Source of the DNA: Strigops habroptila
Taxonomy: Eukaryota > Chordata > Aves > Psittaciformes > Psittacidae
DNA: 64,000 nt
Assembly (NCBI RefSeq): GCF_004027225.2
Contig: NC_044284.2
Span: 43,634,420 to 43,698,419, forward strand
Direction of reading: 5' to 3'
Shown here piece after piece: positions 23,574 through 36,400 of the stretch. A model generated the notes under the pieces. That model saw only the letters and a program-made list of their open reading frames with translations. It did no database searches and was not told where the DNA came from. The number at the start of each line of letters is the position of its first letter. Position 1 is the first letter of the stretch. The translations under genes were made by a program, and so were the position numbers.

Positions 23574-26500
23574 ATGGCTGCCCAGAAAGTAGCCATCGTT
23601 GGTGCCGGTGCCTCTGGCCTGTGCGCCCTGAAGTGCTGCCTGGATGAGGGGCTGGAACCAACCTGCTTTGAGAGGAGCAGATTCATCGGGGGGCTCTGGC
23701 GCTTTGAGGTAAGCCCTGCGCCGTGTGAGCCTGCCCCACAGCAGCAGCGCGGAAAGCATTGGGATTTATCATTGGCAGCTAACAAAGCACCTTTCCCCTG
23801 CTTTGCATATGTGTGGCTGTCCGGTTTCCCAGGAAAACCACACGAAAGACAGGACTGCTGTGGTAGCAGGATGCTGGTGTCCTGGCTACATGGGACCTGT
23901 CTCCTTCCCACCAGCAGCAGGACAGACCCTTTCTTTCCAGTCTCATCCATCCCTTCCCCTGCTGGTTTGTTCTTTGTCTCCTCCAGTCCTTCCCTACCCA
24001 TCCTTGTCCCATCTGACCCCACTGTCTATCCCGGTCCCTGTCCTGCCCAGGCCTTGTCTGGAAGTCCCACTTGTTCCTCTCCCTACTTCTGTGGCACTCA
24101 CCCATTCAGAAGCACCGAGCGCTTCCTCCTCTATGCCTTGGCTCTCCCTTCATCAGGGGAAGCACCAGAGCTCATTTCTGCCCCCACCTAATGAGGCTGT
24201 TTGTTGACTTTTCCCCTGAGAACCCACGAAGAAGACAAGCCTTCCACAATGTCCTGATACACAGTGGGATAGCCGGGGGGGGGACACCACACCAAGCCAG
24301 CACAGGGTTTGGGGTGGCCCAGTTACAGTCCACTGGTTCTGCCCATGGTGGTTCAGAAACGGGCCTGGGAGAGCAGAGCCAGGGCAGCAACACCCAGCTG
24401 CTGGGCAGAGACTCAGCAAGCAGGAGTGGTCGCTTTACTGGAAGTGACAGATTTGGCTCAGGAACTGGTGACACCTGATGTGGCAACTGGGGCAATGACA
24501 CCATGGACAGCTTTGGGAACGCCTACCTCACAGAGACAGCGGTGGGAGCAGGGAAACTGAGGCACAAGACCCCACCGCTGTCTTGATGAATGGTAACTCC
24601 ACTGTTACACTGATCGCCCTCACCAATACAGAGTCCTCTTCCGTCTTTTGTGGGGTGGGCAGTCACATCTATAGGAGAGTGCTGGGTGCAGGGACAGGTG
24701 CAATCACCCGTGGCTTAACCCTGCACCCACAGGCACAGTGAGGCACCAGGCAGGCAGCCCTGGGGTCCCTGACCAGTGCTGAGCTGTGCCCCGCTCCTGC
24801 AGAAGCACCCTGAGGAGGGCCGCGCCAGCATCTACCGCTCTGTCATCATCAACACCTCCAAGGAGATGATGTGCTTCAGCAACTTCCCAATCCCCGAAGA
24901 CTTCCCCAACTACATGATCATGGAGTACTTTCGCATGTATGCGCAGCACTTTGACCTGCTCCACCACATCCGATTCAGGGTGAGAGCCACCAGGGTCCAG
25001 GGTGAGCGGCACAGCAGGGCCGGGGCACAAGGTGCCTGACGCCTGCTCCCCCTGCACCCAGACCAGCATGTGCCGTGTGTCGAAGCGTCCCGACTTCGCT
25101 GCCACGGGCCAGTGGGAGGTGGTGACGGAGAGCGAGGGGAAGCAGGAGGCGGCCGTCTTTGATGCTGTGCTGGTATGCACTGGGCACCACACCGAGGCAC
25201 ACCTCCCGCTGAACACCTTCCCAGGTACTGCCCACGGACTGCTCACTTGGTCCTTGACACCCCTGGGACCACCCTCCTCTCCAGCTTAGTCCCCACTCAA
25301 CCCTGGCTACTGCCAAAATGCTTCCACAGGGTAACACACCAGGCGGGCTTGCACGAGCGTGCTGCTATCCCACCCATCTTGGCGGTCTGTCCTAGGTGGC
25401 TCATGCTGTGCCATCAGCACCTGACCAACATGTCCTGCTGGCAAGTGTCACTTCTGCCAGCTCACCTCTCCCGCCAGCGACTGGCTCCCCGAGCTGCTGG
25501 CCATGCACCCGCTGGGCCCTCCAGCTCTGTGGCAAGGCTTGAGAGCTTGGTGCTGGCGCTGGTCTTTACTCTTGGTGCCAGGCAAAAATGCCCGGATGGC
25601 TTTCAGCCGTGGAGACCCTCTTTGGCTGGGGAACAGGCTGGAGCACACCGTCACCGGGTGGATGGTGTGCCATCTGGCAGGATGGCACAGATCCCGGCTG
25701 CTCCTCTGCCCCAACACCTAGCACCAGGCAGGAACTGCAGGAGGATTCTGGGATGGGAGCATGGAGGTCTCCAGTCCAAGCCCTGCTGCAAGCCCAGGCC
25801 AGCCCCAAAGCCAGAGCAGGATGCTCAGGGCCACACTGAGCGTCTCCCAGGCTGGAGATGCCACCACCTCTCTGGGCATCATTCCAGGGCCACACTGCTG
25901 CTGTTGGTCACTCTGGCCCAACCTGTTCTCAAAACACACGACCAGTCTGAGCAGGGGGACAGCCACCCCCTACCTCACATCCCTGCCTAGCACGGCTTCT
26001 CTCTCTCTTCCAGGGCTGGAAAAGTTTGAGGGCTGGTACCTGCACAGCCGGGACTACAAGAGCCCACAGTCCTTCTCAGGGAAGCGGGTAGTCGTGGTTG
26101 GCAGTGGGAATTCAGGCATCGACATCGCGGTGGAGCTGAGCCAGGCAACTGAGCAGGTGTGCCGGGAGAGCCACCAGGACCGAGCAACCCCCCACCATCC
26201 CTGCAGGATCCTCTCTCTCCAGCACCTGGCCACAAGCACCCATCCCCTCTCGATGGGGGTGGCTGTTGTGGTCCCAGCAGCTGTGCTGGCATCCCTGTTC
26301 AAGGAACATGGCGAGACCCCAACCCGGTCCTGAGGATGCTGCCACATCACCACCTCTCCTCTGCTTCCTTCCAGGTCTTCCTCAGCACCAAGCGTGGGAC
26401 CTGGGTGCTGCACCGGGTAGCAGATGGTGGGTATCCCTTTGACTTTTCCTATCTCAGCCGCTTCACACAGCTCTTCCAAAGTCTGCTGCCTCAAAAAGCC

Positions 26501-27932
26501 ATCAGTTTTCTCCTGGAGAGGAAGCTGAATGCCCGCTTCGACCATGAGCTCTATGGCCTGCGGCCCCAGCACCGGTGAGTGCCCTGGCAGCAGTCCAGCT
26601 GCCTGCCCCATGCTGTCCATCCTGCTGCCTGTCCCACTGCCCGGGCACACGCAAGGTCTGCCTTCCAGGTTCCTTGACCAACACCCGACCATCAACGACG
26701 ACCTGCCCAACCGCATCATTTCGGGAAGGGTACTGGTGAAGCCAAACATCCAGGAGTTCACAGAGACGTCTGCCATCTTTGAAGACGGCACCAGGGAAGA
26801 CATTGATGCTGTGGTCTTTGCCACAGGCTACACTTTCTCTTTCCCCTTCCTCGAAGGCTGCGTGAACGTGGTGGAGAACCAGATCCCGCTATAAAAATTC
26901 ATGTTCCCCCCTGATCTGGAGAAGCCGACGCTGGCTTTCATTGGCCTCATCCAGCCCCTGGGTGCCATCATGCCCATCTCTGAGCTCCAGTGTCGCTGGG
27001 CCACCCGCGTCTTCAAGGGTAAGCAAGGCAGCTTGAGGGAATGCAGATGCGCTCCCCCAGACATGGCAAGGCTGAGTTGTTCAGCTGGTGGCATCCCTTC
27101 ACACACTGCTTTCCCCCACTCACCTTTTTATCTTCATTTTGCTTCTTCATGGGGACAAAAACCAGCCTTGCATGTCGCAACGGGCCTAACACTCATCTTC
27201 TCTTGTGGGAGCCACTAACAGGTCCCATTGCCTGCAAACCCCCTTCTCCCTTTCCTTTTCTGCTGTTACTTTCTTCGCCTATGCCTCCTACTTTGCTCCT
27301 GACGTGGTAGCATGTCCCTGAAGCCTCAGAGGTTTCCATGTGCAAGCAAAGGCCAGGCTGGGCTGCAGAGCCAGCCAGACTGTGATAGGAGCACAGCCCT
27401 TCCTCCCAGCTACAGCCTCCTCTTCCCCAGGGCTGCAGGACCTGCCGCCCTCCACTGACATGCTGGCTGATGTCATGCAGACCAAGGAGAGAATGGCCAA
27501 GCGGTAAGGAACCGGGGCAGGCATCGGCCCTGCCACTGTCACCCATGTGCCCACCTGCCAAACCTGCCTGCTCTCCCTGCCCACAGGTACGTGAAGAGCC
27601 AGCGGCACACCATCCAGGTGGATTACATCCCCTACATGGACGAGCTCGCCTGCCAGGTGGGGGTCAAGCCCAACCTGCTCACCCTCTTCCTCAGCGACCC
27701 CAAGCTGGCGCTGGAGGTTGCCTTCGGGCCCTGCACGCCATACCAGTACCGCCTGCGGGGCCCGGGCAAGTGGGCCGGTGCCAGGGACGCCATCCTCACC
27801 CAGCGGCAGCGCATCATCAAGCCCCTGCAGACGCGGCATGTGGAGGAGCACCTGTCAGCTCCCAGCATGCCCCTCCTCTTCAAGCTGGTTGGAGCCGTGG
27901 CCGTCCTTGCCATCGGTTTTGCCTACTTGTAG
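23574..27932 (+). pseudogene. FMO5: FMO A-type copy 3 (A3), interrupted
   Basis: Exons are 23574-23708, 24803-24979, 25062-25224, 26014-26156, 26375-26574, 26669-27018, 27431-27503 and 27587-27932. Exon sequences match A1 and A2, including the exon 2 loss and the TAA at 26892-26894. Its introns 1, 3 and 4 carry about ten one-base indels against the other copies, up to near 26200, while its exons show none. Confidence 0.85.
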
Positions 27933-29017
27933 GTGCCCCACAAGTGTGAGAAGGGATGTGCTGGGGGGTGAGCTGTTCATCCCCTGACCCATAGTAGCCT
28001 GTGCACCCCAGTGCTGGCAGGATCCCTCCTTCTGCCCCGCATGGCCCCGCTGTGGCCAGACCACAAACCCAAGATGCACAGAGCCTCCCCAGCTCATGAA
28101 ATAACACCCCAGTGCCCGGTCTGCGCCTTTCCCCGGGAAGCCACAGCCAGGGACAGAGGAGGAAACCTGCTCACGCACATAGTAAAACCCAGTCCCTCGC
28201 AGCCTGCTCTTTCAACCCAGTAGGGACATGCCACGTTTTTCTGCCACCTCTAACCCAGCCATGCCGCCACTGCCGCACTCACACAAGAGCTGAGTGGCAA
28301 AGGCACAGCAGACTCCCTAACTGGATAAACGTGTTAAACAGATACAGGCGCCTGTCCCGTCACTGGCACCACCATGATCCCCTGTGTGCCCATGGGACTC
28401 ACATGGGTTTCAGATCAGCCTCATGCCAACACCCCATAACAGCACAGGCTTCACGCATGCAAATATGAGGCAAAACAGCCTCACTCAGGGTAGTCACAGT
28501 GGCAAAGCTCAGTGCCACCCTCATCTCCTGAGTGCGGCTCCACCATTGGGTGGGTTGGGGGCACAGAGCGGTGATGGGGTTCCTGGCCACCACATGCCAG
28601 GGCTGCACGGCTGCTGGCCATCAGTGCACTCAGCATCCACAAGCTTTTGTTTTCCATGCCATGATCTGCCAAGTCTGCAGCATGGCCACTTCTCAGCCCT
28701 GAGCCCAGGAAGTCCCGCAGCAGCGTCGGCATTGTTAAGCCGCTTACAGATCCTAATGAGCCCTTTGCGGGAGGAGGCGCAGGCAGGAGGTGTGGCATGG
28801 CAGCGGGGCGAACCTGTAGATCATAACTGGAAGAAACACATCTTGCGACAGCCCAGCTGATCTCAGTCAGGCTGGGGAAGCACCGGGACAGCCAACCACA
28901 ACCAAGCGGCACCGTGCACCCCCTCTGTGACTCGCCAGGCTCCACACACCCCCAAGTGTGTTTTGCCCAGGGACAGGACTCCCCAGCATCCCTGCCACCA
29001 CCATAGTCCTGCAGGAC

Positions 29018-29152
29018 ATGGCTGCCCAGAAAGTAGCCATCGGTGGTGCCGGTGCCTCTGGCCTGTGCGCCCTGAAATGCTGCCTGGATGGGGGGCTGGA
29101 ACCCACCTGCTTTGAGAGGAGCAGAGGCATCAGGGGGCTTTGGCTCTTCGAG
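29018..29152 (+). pseudogene. Orphan A-type FMO first exon (unit 3)
   Basis: Third copy of the orphan exon, identical in its 45 codons and donor to those at 7109 and 18063. It lies 925 bp ahead of the B3 start codon. There is no such exon downstream of A4, where the flank is different DNA. Confidence 0.75.
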
Positions 29153-29500
29153 GTAAGCCCTGCGCCGTGCCAGCCTGCCCAACAGCAGCAGCACGGACAG
29201 GACATCTTGATAATCACAGACTTAAAAGTACAGAGCAGCATTTGTTTACTTGTCATTCACACGATGGGGTCTGGCTGCATCTCTGCCTGTCCTGCAACCC
29301 CATGTCCCTGCAGTGTCTCTGCACAGCACTTCCTGGAAAGGTGCCTGGGACGGCTACTTACCCCTCACCTCCGAACCTCTGGCAAGGGACGCTGCCGGAA
29401 AAGCCAAGCAGGCATCCGGAGCCAACCGGGTGCGGGCTTCCTCTCCCCAGTGTGGGAGGAGTGACCAAGTGGGAGGCCCCAGTCACCACCGACGTGCACC

Positions 29501-29506
29501 ATAAAA
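29501..29506 (+). promoter_or_regulatory. ATAAAA box of B3
   Basis: TATA-like element equivalent to those upstream of B1 and B2, in the same sequence context. Confidence 0.35.
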
Positions 29507-30077
29507 CCAGGCCAGCGTCTGGCGTCTCAGTTTGGGACAACTGAGCAGAGACCCTCACTGACTCCCTGCCTGCCACTGGCCTTCCCTGGGCTGCCGAACC
29601 CACAGCTGCAGGTCAGTGGAGGGGCTATCGGTGGGTGCCGGCACTCAGCAGGTGCCGGGGTGGCACCATAAGTATCTGCCCTGGGGAAGGGAGAGGGCAA
29701 AGTGCAGGTGCAGGGGCTGTGTCCACCGGGGTGGGAGCCATGGGTCCCCGCGGGAGGGCGCGGCACTCCGGCATGCCTCCATTGCTTGGACTTACCATGA
29801 GGGGAGGGTTTTCAAGGCTCCATAACACCAGCTAGCACTTCTCCCAGGTGTCTGGAGATAAACACTGCAGTGGTGAAAAACCCCAGCACTGACCAGCTCC
29901 CTGCTGGAGGTGGGGGGATAGCTGCACTCTCACAGTCCCAGACAAACCTCTGGGGGCTGCCCCTCAGCTTGGGACCACTTTGGAGCACAGGACCAAACTG
30001 TGCACAGCTGCACCCCGCGCCCCTCAGCCCTGTTCTCCGGCACTGTCCCCAGGCAGAGAACAGAGGTGGAGGGCAGC

Positions 30078-33000
30078 ATGGCGAAGAGGGTGGCCATCAT
30101 TGGAGGGGGCAGCAGCGGGCTGTGCGCCATCAAAGCCTGCCTGCAGGAGGCGCTGGAGCCTGTCTGCTTCGAGAGGAGCGGGGACATCGGAGGGCTCTGG
30201 AGGTTTGAGGTAAACCCTGTTGGCCACATGTCCTGCTGGGGGTCAGAACCACAGCAGCCAGGGATCAGTGGCTGCTGCTGGGGCGGCATGCAGCCTGCCG
30301 TGGCGGGGTCCTGAAGGCGAGCTGAGGGCAGGGGCTCCACATAAAGAGCCACCACATCGGCCCCAGCCATCCCTCCGCATCGTGGCCTACCGGACCACAC
30401 AGAGCCATGCCCTGCTCCTGCAGGAGTGCCCTGAGGAGGGCCGCGCCAGCATCTACCGCTCTGTCATCATCAACACCTCCAAGGAGATGATGTGCTTCAG
30501 CGACTTCCCAATCCCCGAAGACTTCCCCAACTACATGCACAACTCCAAGATCATGGAGTACTTTCGCATGTATGCGCAGCACTTTGACCTGCTCCGCCAC
30601 ATCCGATTCAGGGTGAGAGCCACCAGGGTCCGGGCTAAGCGGCGCAGCAGGGCCAAGGCACAGGGTGCCTGACGCCTGCTTCTCCTCCACCCAGACCAGC
30701 GTGTGCGCGTGTCCAAGCGTCCCGACTTTGCTGCCACGGGCCAGTGGGAGGTGGTGACGGAGAGCGAGGGGAAGCAGGAGGCGGCCGTCTTTGATGCTGT
30801 GCTGGTGTGCACTGGGCACCACACCGAGGCACACCTCCCGCTGAACACCTTCCCAGGTACTGCCCAGCACCCACGCATGAGGAGAGACCCCAGAAAGCTC
30901 GGCTGTGGCAGTCCCTGTTCTCCCTACCTGTTCTTCCTCCCAGCCTCAGCATTTCCCTGCCTTGAGTCAGCTCAAGGAGAGCTCCCATGCTCCCCAGGAA
31001 GGGTCTGGCTGGGCCAGGGACAGTCCCAACTCAGTACTTCAGGAGGTGACCCTCCAGCCCAGTGCCAGGAAGCCAAGCATCCCTCCTCCCTGCCCACAGG
31101 AATCAACAAGTTCAAGGGCCGCTACCTCCATAGCCGAGACTACAAGGACACTCAGGATTTCACAGACAAGAGGGTCGTTGTCATCGGGATCGGGAATTCA
31201 GGGGCAGACCTGGCTGTGGAGGTCAGCCAAACAGCCAAGCAGGTGAGCAGCAGGAGTGGGGTCCCGCTGGCCAGGGCAGCGCCCCGTGGGACACTGCCGG
31301 CTCCACAAGGACACCGGGACCAAGGTGCTGGCACAGCCACTGCTCCGTCCCGGCACTCACTGCAGTTGGCAATGCTGGCACCCACTAGCCCAGCCTCTGT
31401 CAGTTGAGACTCGATCCTGTATGGATACCCTGATTTCCATCTCTGAGCCCTGCACTGGGGCTGCTCCTGGGCTGCTCCCTACCTCCTGCCCCTGCTAGGT
31501 GCTGACCACCAGCTATCTCTGCCCTTCTGGCCTTTGCTGAGTGCTTGGGCAGCAGGAAGAGGACCTACCCTGGGGCAGGGACGTGTCTCCCCCAGCCAGC
31601 CCCTCAGGACCAGCAAAGCCTTCAGCAGGCAACGCTTACTTCCTTGCCCAGGTCTTCCTCAGCACCCGCCGTGGAGCGTGGATCTTCAACCGCGTTGGAG
31701 ATCAGGGCTATCCCATCGACACCGTTGCCATCACCCGCATCAACGCGTTCCGGAAGAAACTGCTGAGCCATTCCATGGTTAGCAACTTTGTGGAGAAGCA
31801 GCTGAATGCCAGGTTCAACCACTCACACTACGGCCTGAAGCCAAAGCACAGGTGCCAGCAAATGCTCCCCCTGCCCAGGAAGGACCCTCTGCCTCTCGCA
31901 TGTCCAGCACTGCTCAGCCATTCCCATCCTCCCTGTGCCCAGGCTGGGGCCAGGGCAGCAGCCCTAGAAACCTGGTTAATAGCTGTGTAGTGCCCAGGCA
32001 ATGCTCCAGGGAGCCACCACAGCCCCTTCCAGGGAACCTTGGTGCAGTGCGGTGGCAGCTGCCAAGCACCCCTGAGGGAACAGCCCCACTGGAAATGAGC
32101 ATCCCTGGGGAACCACATCCCCACAGCAGGGAGCCATGGCTGGAGCAGGACTCAGAGCAGAGACACCCACCCCAGCACCCTGATGGTTCCTTGTACTTTC
32201 AGGGTCTTTGACCAACACCCGACCATCAACGATGACCTGCCCAACCGCATCATTTCGGGAAGGGTGCTGGTGAAGCCAAACATCCAGGAGTTCACAGAGA
32301 CATCTGCCATCTTTGAAGACGGCACCAGGGAAGACATTGACGTTGTGATCTTCGCCACAGGATACAGCTTCTCTTTCCCCTTCCTCGAAGGCTGCGTGAA
32401 CGTGGTGGAGAACCAGATCCCGCTATACAAATTCATGTTCCCCCCTGATCTGGAGAAGCCGACGCTGGCTTTCATTGGCCTCATCCAGCCTCTGGGTGCC
32501 ATCATGCCCATCTCTGAGCTCCAGTGTCGCTGGGCCACTCGCATCTTCAGGGGTAAGCGAGACAAACCTGCCCTGTGGCTGTAGCCCAAGCATGCACTCC
32601 TGGAGCCGGGGTAAATGGTGCCCAGCCATGCCTGGGAGGCAGCAGCTGGCTGTGCCATCCTGGCAGTAGCCAATGGCGTGGCCAAATTACATCCCAGCCA
32701 CTGTTGCCAGCACTCCCATGCTGTGGCTTATCCTCCCTAGGGTTGAACAAGCTTCCCCCACAGTGCTACATGGAGGCGGACATCAAGCAGAAGAGAGAAG
32801 CGATGGCAAAACAGTAAGATCCCCCTGGGAACAGGGAGGGGGCTGTTTTGGGTACAGGTGATGGTGGGTATCTGTCCTACGCTGGGCTGTGTCCAGGCAC
32901 ACTTGGCCTTGCCAACAAACGGCAGGGACGTGCTCAGCTGCTCTAACCCCACCCTACTGATCCTTCCCAATGGTGGTCCATCCAGTACCACCTTGCTGGT

Positions 33001-33402
33001 GTGCGAGGCATCTGCTGGCTCTGCCACCAGCACCTGCTCACCCACCCTGCCCACAGGTACGTGAAGAGCCAGCGGCACACCATCCAGGTGGATTACATCC
33101 CCTACATGGACGAGCTCGCCTGCCAGGTGGGGGTCAAGCCCAACCTGCTCACCCTCTTCCTCAGCGACCCCAAGCTGGCGCTGGAGGTTGCCTTCGGGCC
33201 CTGCACGCCATACCAGTACCGCCTGCGGGGCCCGGGCAAGTGGGCCGGTGCCAGGGACGCCATCCTCACCCAGCGGCAGCGCATCATCAAGCCCCTGCAG
33301 ACGCGGCATGTGGAGGAGCACCTGTCGGCTCCCAGCATGCCCCTCCTCTTCAAGCTGGTTGGAGCCGTGGCCGTCCTTGCCATCGGTTTTGCCTACTTGT
33401 AG
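30078..33402 (+). CDS. FMO5: Flavin-containing monooxygenase 5-like, B copy 3 (B3), one frame break as given
   Basis: Exons are 30078-30209, 30424-30612, 30695-30856, 31100-31242, 31652-31851, 32203-32552, 32741-32813 and 33057-33402. Everything agrees with B1/B2 except exon 3, which is 162 instead of 163 bases because one C is missing near 30706 (GTGTGCGCG for GTGTGCCGCG). This shifts the frame early and would destroy the enzyme if real. The rest of the gene is clean, it has the Asp of B2 in exon 2, and both nucleotide-binding motifs and the terminal anchor are readable in their own frames. A lone one-base loss in an otherwise perfect recent copy may be a sequencing error or a very young null allele. 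Confidence 0.8.
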
Positions 33403-36400
33403 GTGCCCCACAAGTGTGAGAAGGGATGTGCTGGCGGGGCGAGCTGTTCATCCCCTGACCCATAGTAGCCTGTGCACCCCAGTGCTGGCAGGATCCCTCC
33501 TTCTGCCCCGCGTGGCCCCGCTGTGGCCAGACCACAAACCCAAGATGCACAGAGCCTCCCCAGCTCGTGAAATAACACCCCAGTGCCCGGTCTGCGCCCT
33601 TCCCCGGGAAGCCACAGCCAGGGACAGAGGAGGAAACCTGCTCACACACATAGTAAAACCCAGTTCCTCTCAGCCTGCTCTTTCAACCCAGTAGGGACAT
33701 GCCACGTTTTTCTGTCGCCTCTAACCCAGCCATGCCGCCACTGCCGCACTCACACAAGAGCTGAGCGGCAAAGGCACAGCAGACTCCCTAACTGGATAAA
33801 CGTGTTAAACAGAGACAGGCGTCTGTCCCGTCACTGGCTCTACCATTATCTCCTGCATTCCCATGGGTCTCACACGGGTTTGGGATCAGCATCATGACAA
33901 CATCCTAGGGCAGCACAGGCTGCACACATTCACACGTGTGCACATGCGTGTATCCACAGCAAAATAGCCTCACTCAGGGCGTGTCCCGCCACAATAGTCA
34001 CAGTGGCACAGCTCAGTGCCACCCTCATCTCCTGAGTGCAGCCCCACCATTGGGTGGCTTGGGAACACAGAGTGGTGACAGAGGTTCCTGGCCATCACAT
34101 GCCAGGGCTGCACGGCTGCTGGCCATCAGTGCACTCAGCATCCACAAGCTTTTGTTTTCCATGCCATGACCTGCCAAGTCTGCAGCATGGCCACTTCTCA
34201 GCCCTGAGCCCAGGAAGTCCCGCAGCAGCGTTGGCATTGTTAAGCGCTTACAGATCCTAATGAGCCCTTTGCGGGAGGAGGCGCAGGCAGGAGGTGTGGC
34301 ATGGCAGCGGGGCGAACCTGTAGATCATAACTGGAAGAAACACATCTTGCGACAGCCCAGCTGATCTCAGTCAGGCTGGGGAAGCACTGGGACAGCCAAC
34401 CGCAACCAAGCGACACCGTGCACCCCCTCTGTGACTCGCCAGGCTCCACACACCCCCAAGTGTGTTTTGCCCAGGGACAGGACGCCCCAGCATCCCTGCC
34501 ACCACCACAGTCCTGCAGGACATGGCTGCCCAGAAAGTAGCCATCGTTGGTGCCGGTGCCTCTGGCCTGTGCGCCCTGAAGTGCTGCCTGGATGAGGGGC
34601 TGGAACCAACCTGCTTTGAGAGGAGCAGATTCATCGGGGGGCTCTGGCGCTTTGAGGTAAGCCCTGCGCCGTGTGAGCCTGCCCCACAGCAGCAGCGCGG
34701 AAAGCATTGGGATTTATCATTGGCAGCTAACAAAGCACCTTTCCCCTGCTTTGCATATGTGTGGCTGTCCGGTTTCCCAGGAAAACCACACGAAAGACAG
34801 ACTGCTGTGGTAGCAGGATGCTGGTGTCCTGGCTACATGGGACCTGTCTCCTTCCCACCAGCAGCAGGACAGACCCTTTCTTTCCAGTCTCATCCATCCC
34901 TTCCCCTGCTGGTTTGTTCTTTGTCTCCTCCAGTCCTTCCCTACCCATCCTTGTCCCATCTGACCCCACTGTCTATCCCGGTCCCTGTCCTGCCCAGGCC
35001 TTGTCTGGAAGTCCCACTTGTTCCTCTCCCTACTTCTGTGGCACTCACCCATTCAGAAGCACCGAGCGCTTCCTCCTCTATGCCTTGGCTCTCCCTTCAT
35101 CAGGGGAAGCACCAGAGCTCATTTCTGCCCCCACCTAATGAGGCTGTTTGTTGACTTTTCCCCTGAGAACCCACGAAGAAGACAAGCCTTCCACAATGTC
35201 CTGATACACAGTGGGATAGCCGGGGGGGGGACACCACACCAAGCCAGCACAGGGTTTGGGGTGGCCCAGTTACAGTCCACTGGTTCTGCCCATGGTGGTT
35301 CAGAAACGGGCCTGGGAGAGCAGAGCCAGGGCAGCAACACCCAGCTGCTGGGGCAGAGACTCAGCAAGCAGGAGTGGTCGCTTTACTGGAAGTGACAGAT
35401 TTGGCTCAGGAACTGGTGACACCTGATGTGGCAACTGGGGCAATGACACCATGGACAGCTTTGGGAACGCCCTACCTCATCAGAGACAGCGGTGGGAGCA
35501 GGGAAACTGAGGCACAAGACCCCACCGCTGTCTTGATGAATGGTAACTCCACTGTTACCACTGATCGCCCTCACCAATACAGAGTCCTCTTCCGTCTTTT
35601 GTGGGGTGGGCAGTCACATCTATAGGAGAGTGCTGGGTGCAGGGACAGGTGCAATCACCCGTGGCTTAACCCTGCACCCACAGGCACAGTGAGGCACCAG
35701 GCAGGCAGCCCTGGGGTCCCTGACCAGTGCTGAGCTGTGCCCCGCTCCTGCAGAAGCACCCTGAGGAGGGCCGCGCCAGCATCTACCGCTCTGTCATCAT
35801 CAACACCTCCAAGGAGATGATGTGCTTCAGCAACTTCCCAATCCCCGAAGACTTCCCCAACTACATGATCATGGAGTACTTTCGCATGTATGCGCAGCAC
35901 TTTGACCTGCTCCACCACATCCGATTCAGGGTGAGAGCCACCAGGGTCCAGGGTGAGCGGCACAGCAGGGCCGGGGCACAAGGTGCCTGACGCCTGCTCC
36001 CCCTGCACCCAGACCAGCGTGTGCCGTGTGTCGAAGCGTCCCGACTTCGCTGCCACGGGCCAGTGGGAGGTGGTGACGGAGAGCGAGGGGAAGCAGGAGG
36101 CGGCCGTCTTTGATGCTGTGCTGGTGTGCACTGGGCACCACACCGAGGCACACCTCCCGCTGAACACCTTCCCAGGTGCTGCCCCACGGACTGCTCACTT
36201 GGTCCTTGACACCCCTGGGACCACCCTCCTCTCCAGCTTAGTCCCCACTCAACCCTGGCTACTGCCAAAATGCTTCCACAGGGTAACACACCAGGCGGGA
36301 TTGCACGAGCATGCTGCTATCCCACCCATCTTGGCGGTCTGTCCTAGGTGGCTCATGCTGTGCCATCAGCACCTGACCAACATGTCCTGCTGGCAAGTGT

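Larger units (their letters stand above)
21917..32868 (+). repeat. Tandem FMO unit 3 (10,952 bp)
   Basis: Third copy of the direct repeat. It contains the last exon of B2, all of A3, an orphan first exon and most of B3. Up to about 26200 it carries many isolated one-base insertions and deletions against the other copies, then returns to near-perfect agreement. It shares with unit 2 substitutions that separate both from unit 1, such as the Asn-to-Asp change in B exon 2. Confidence 0.95.
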
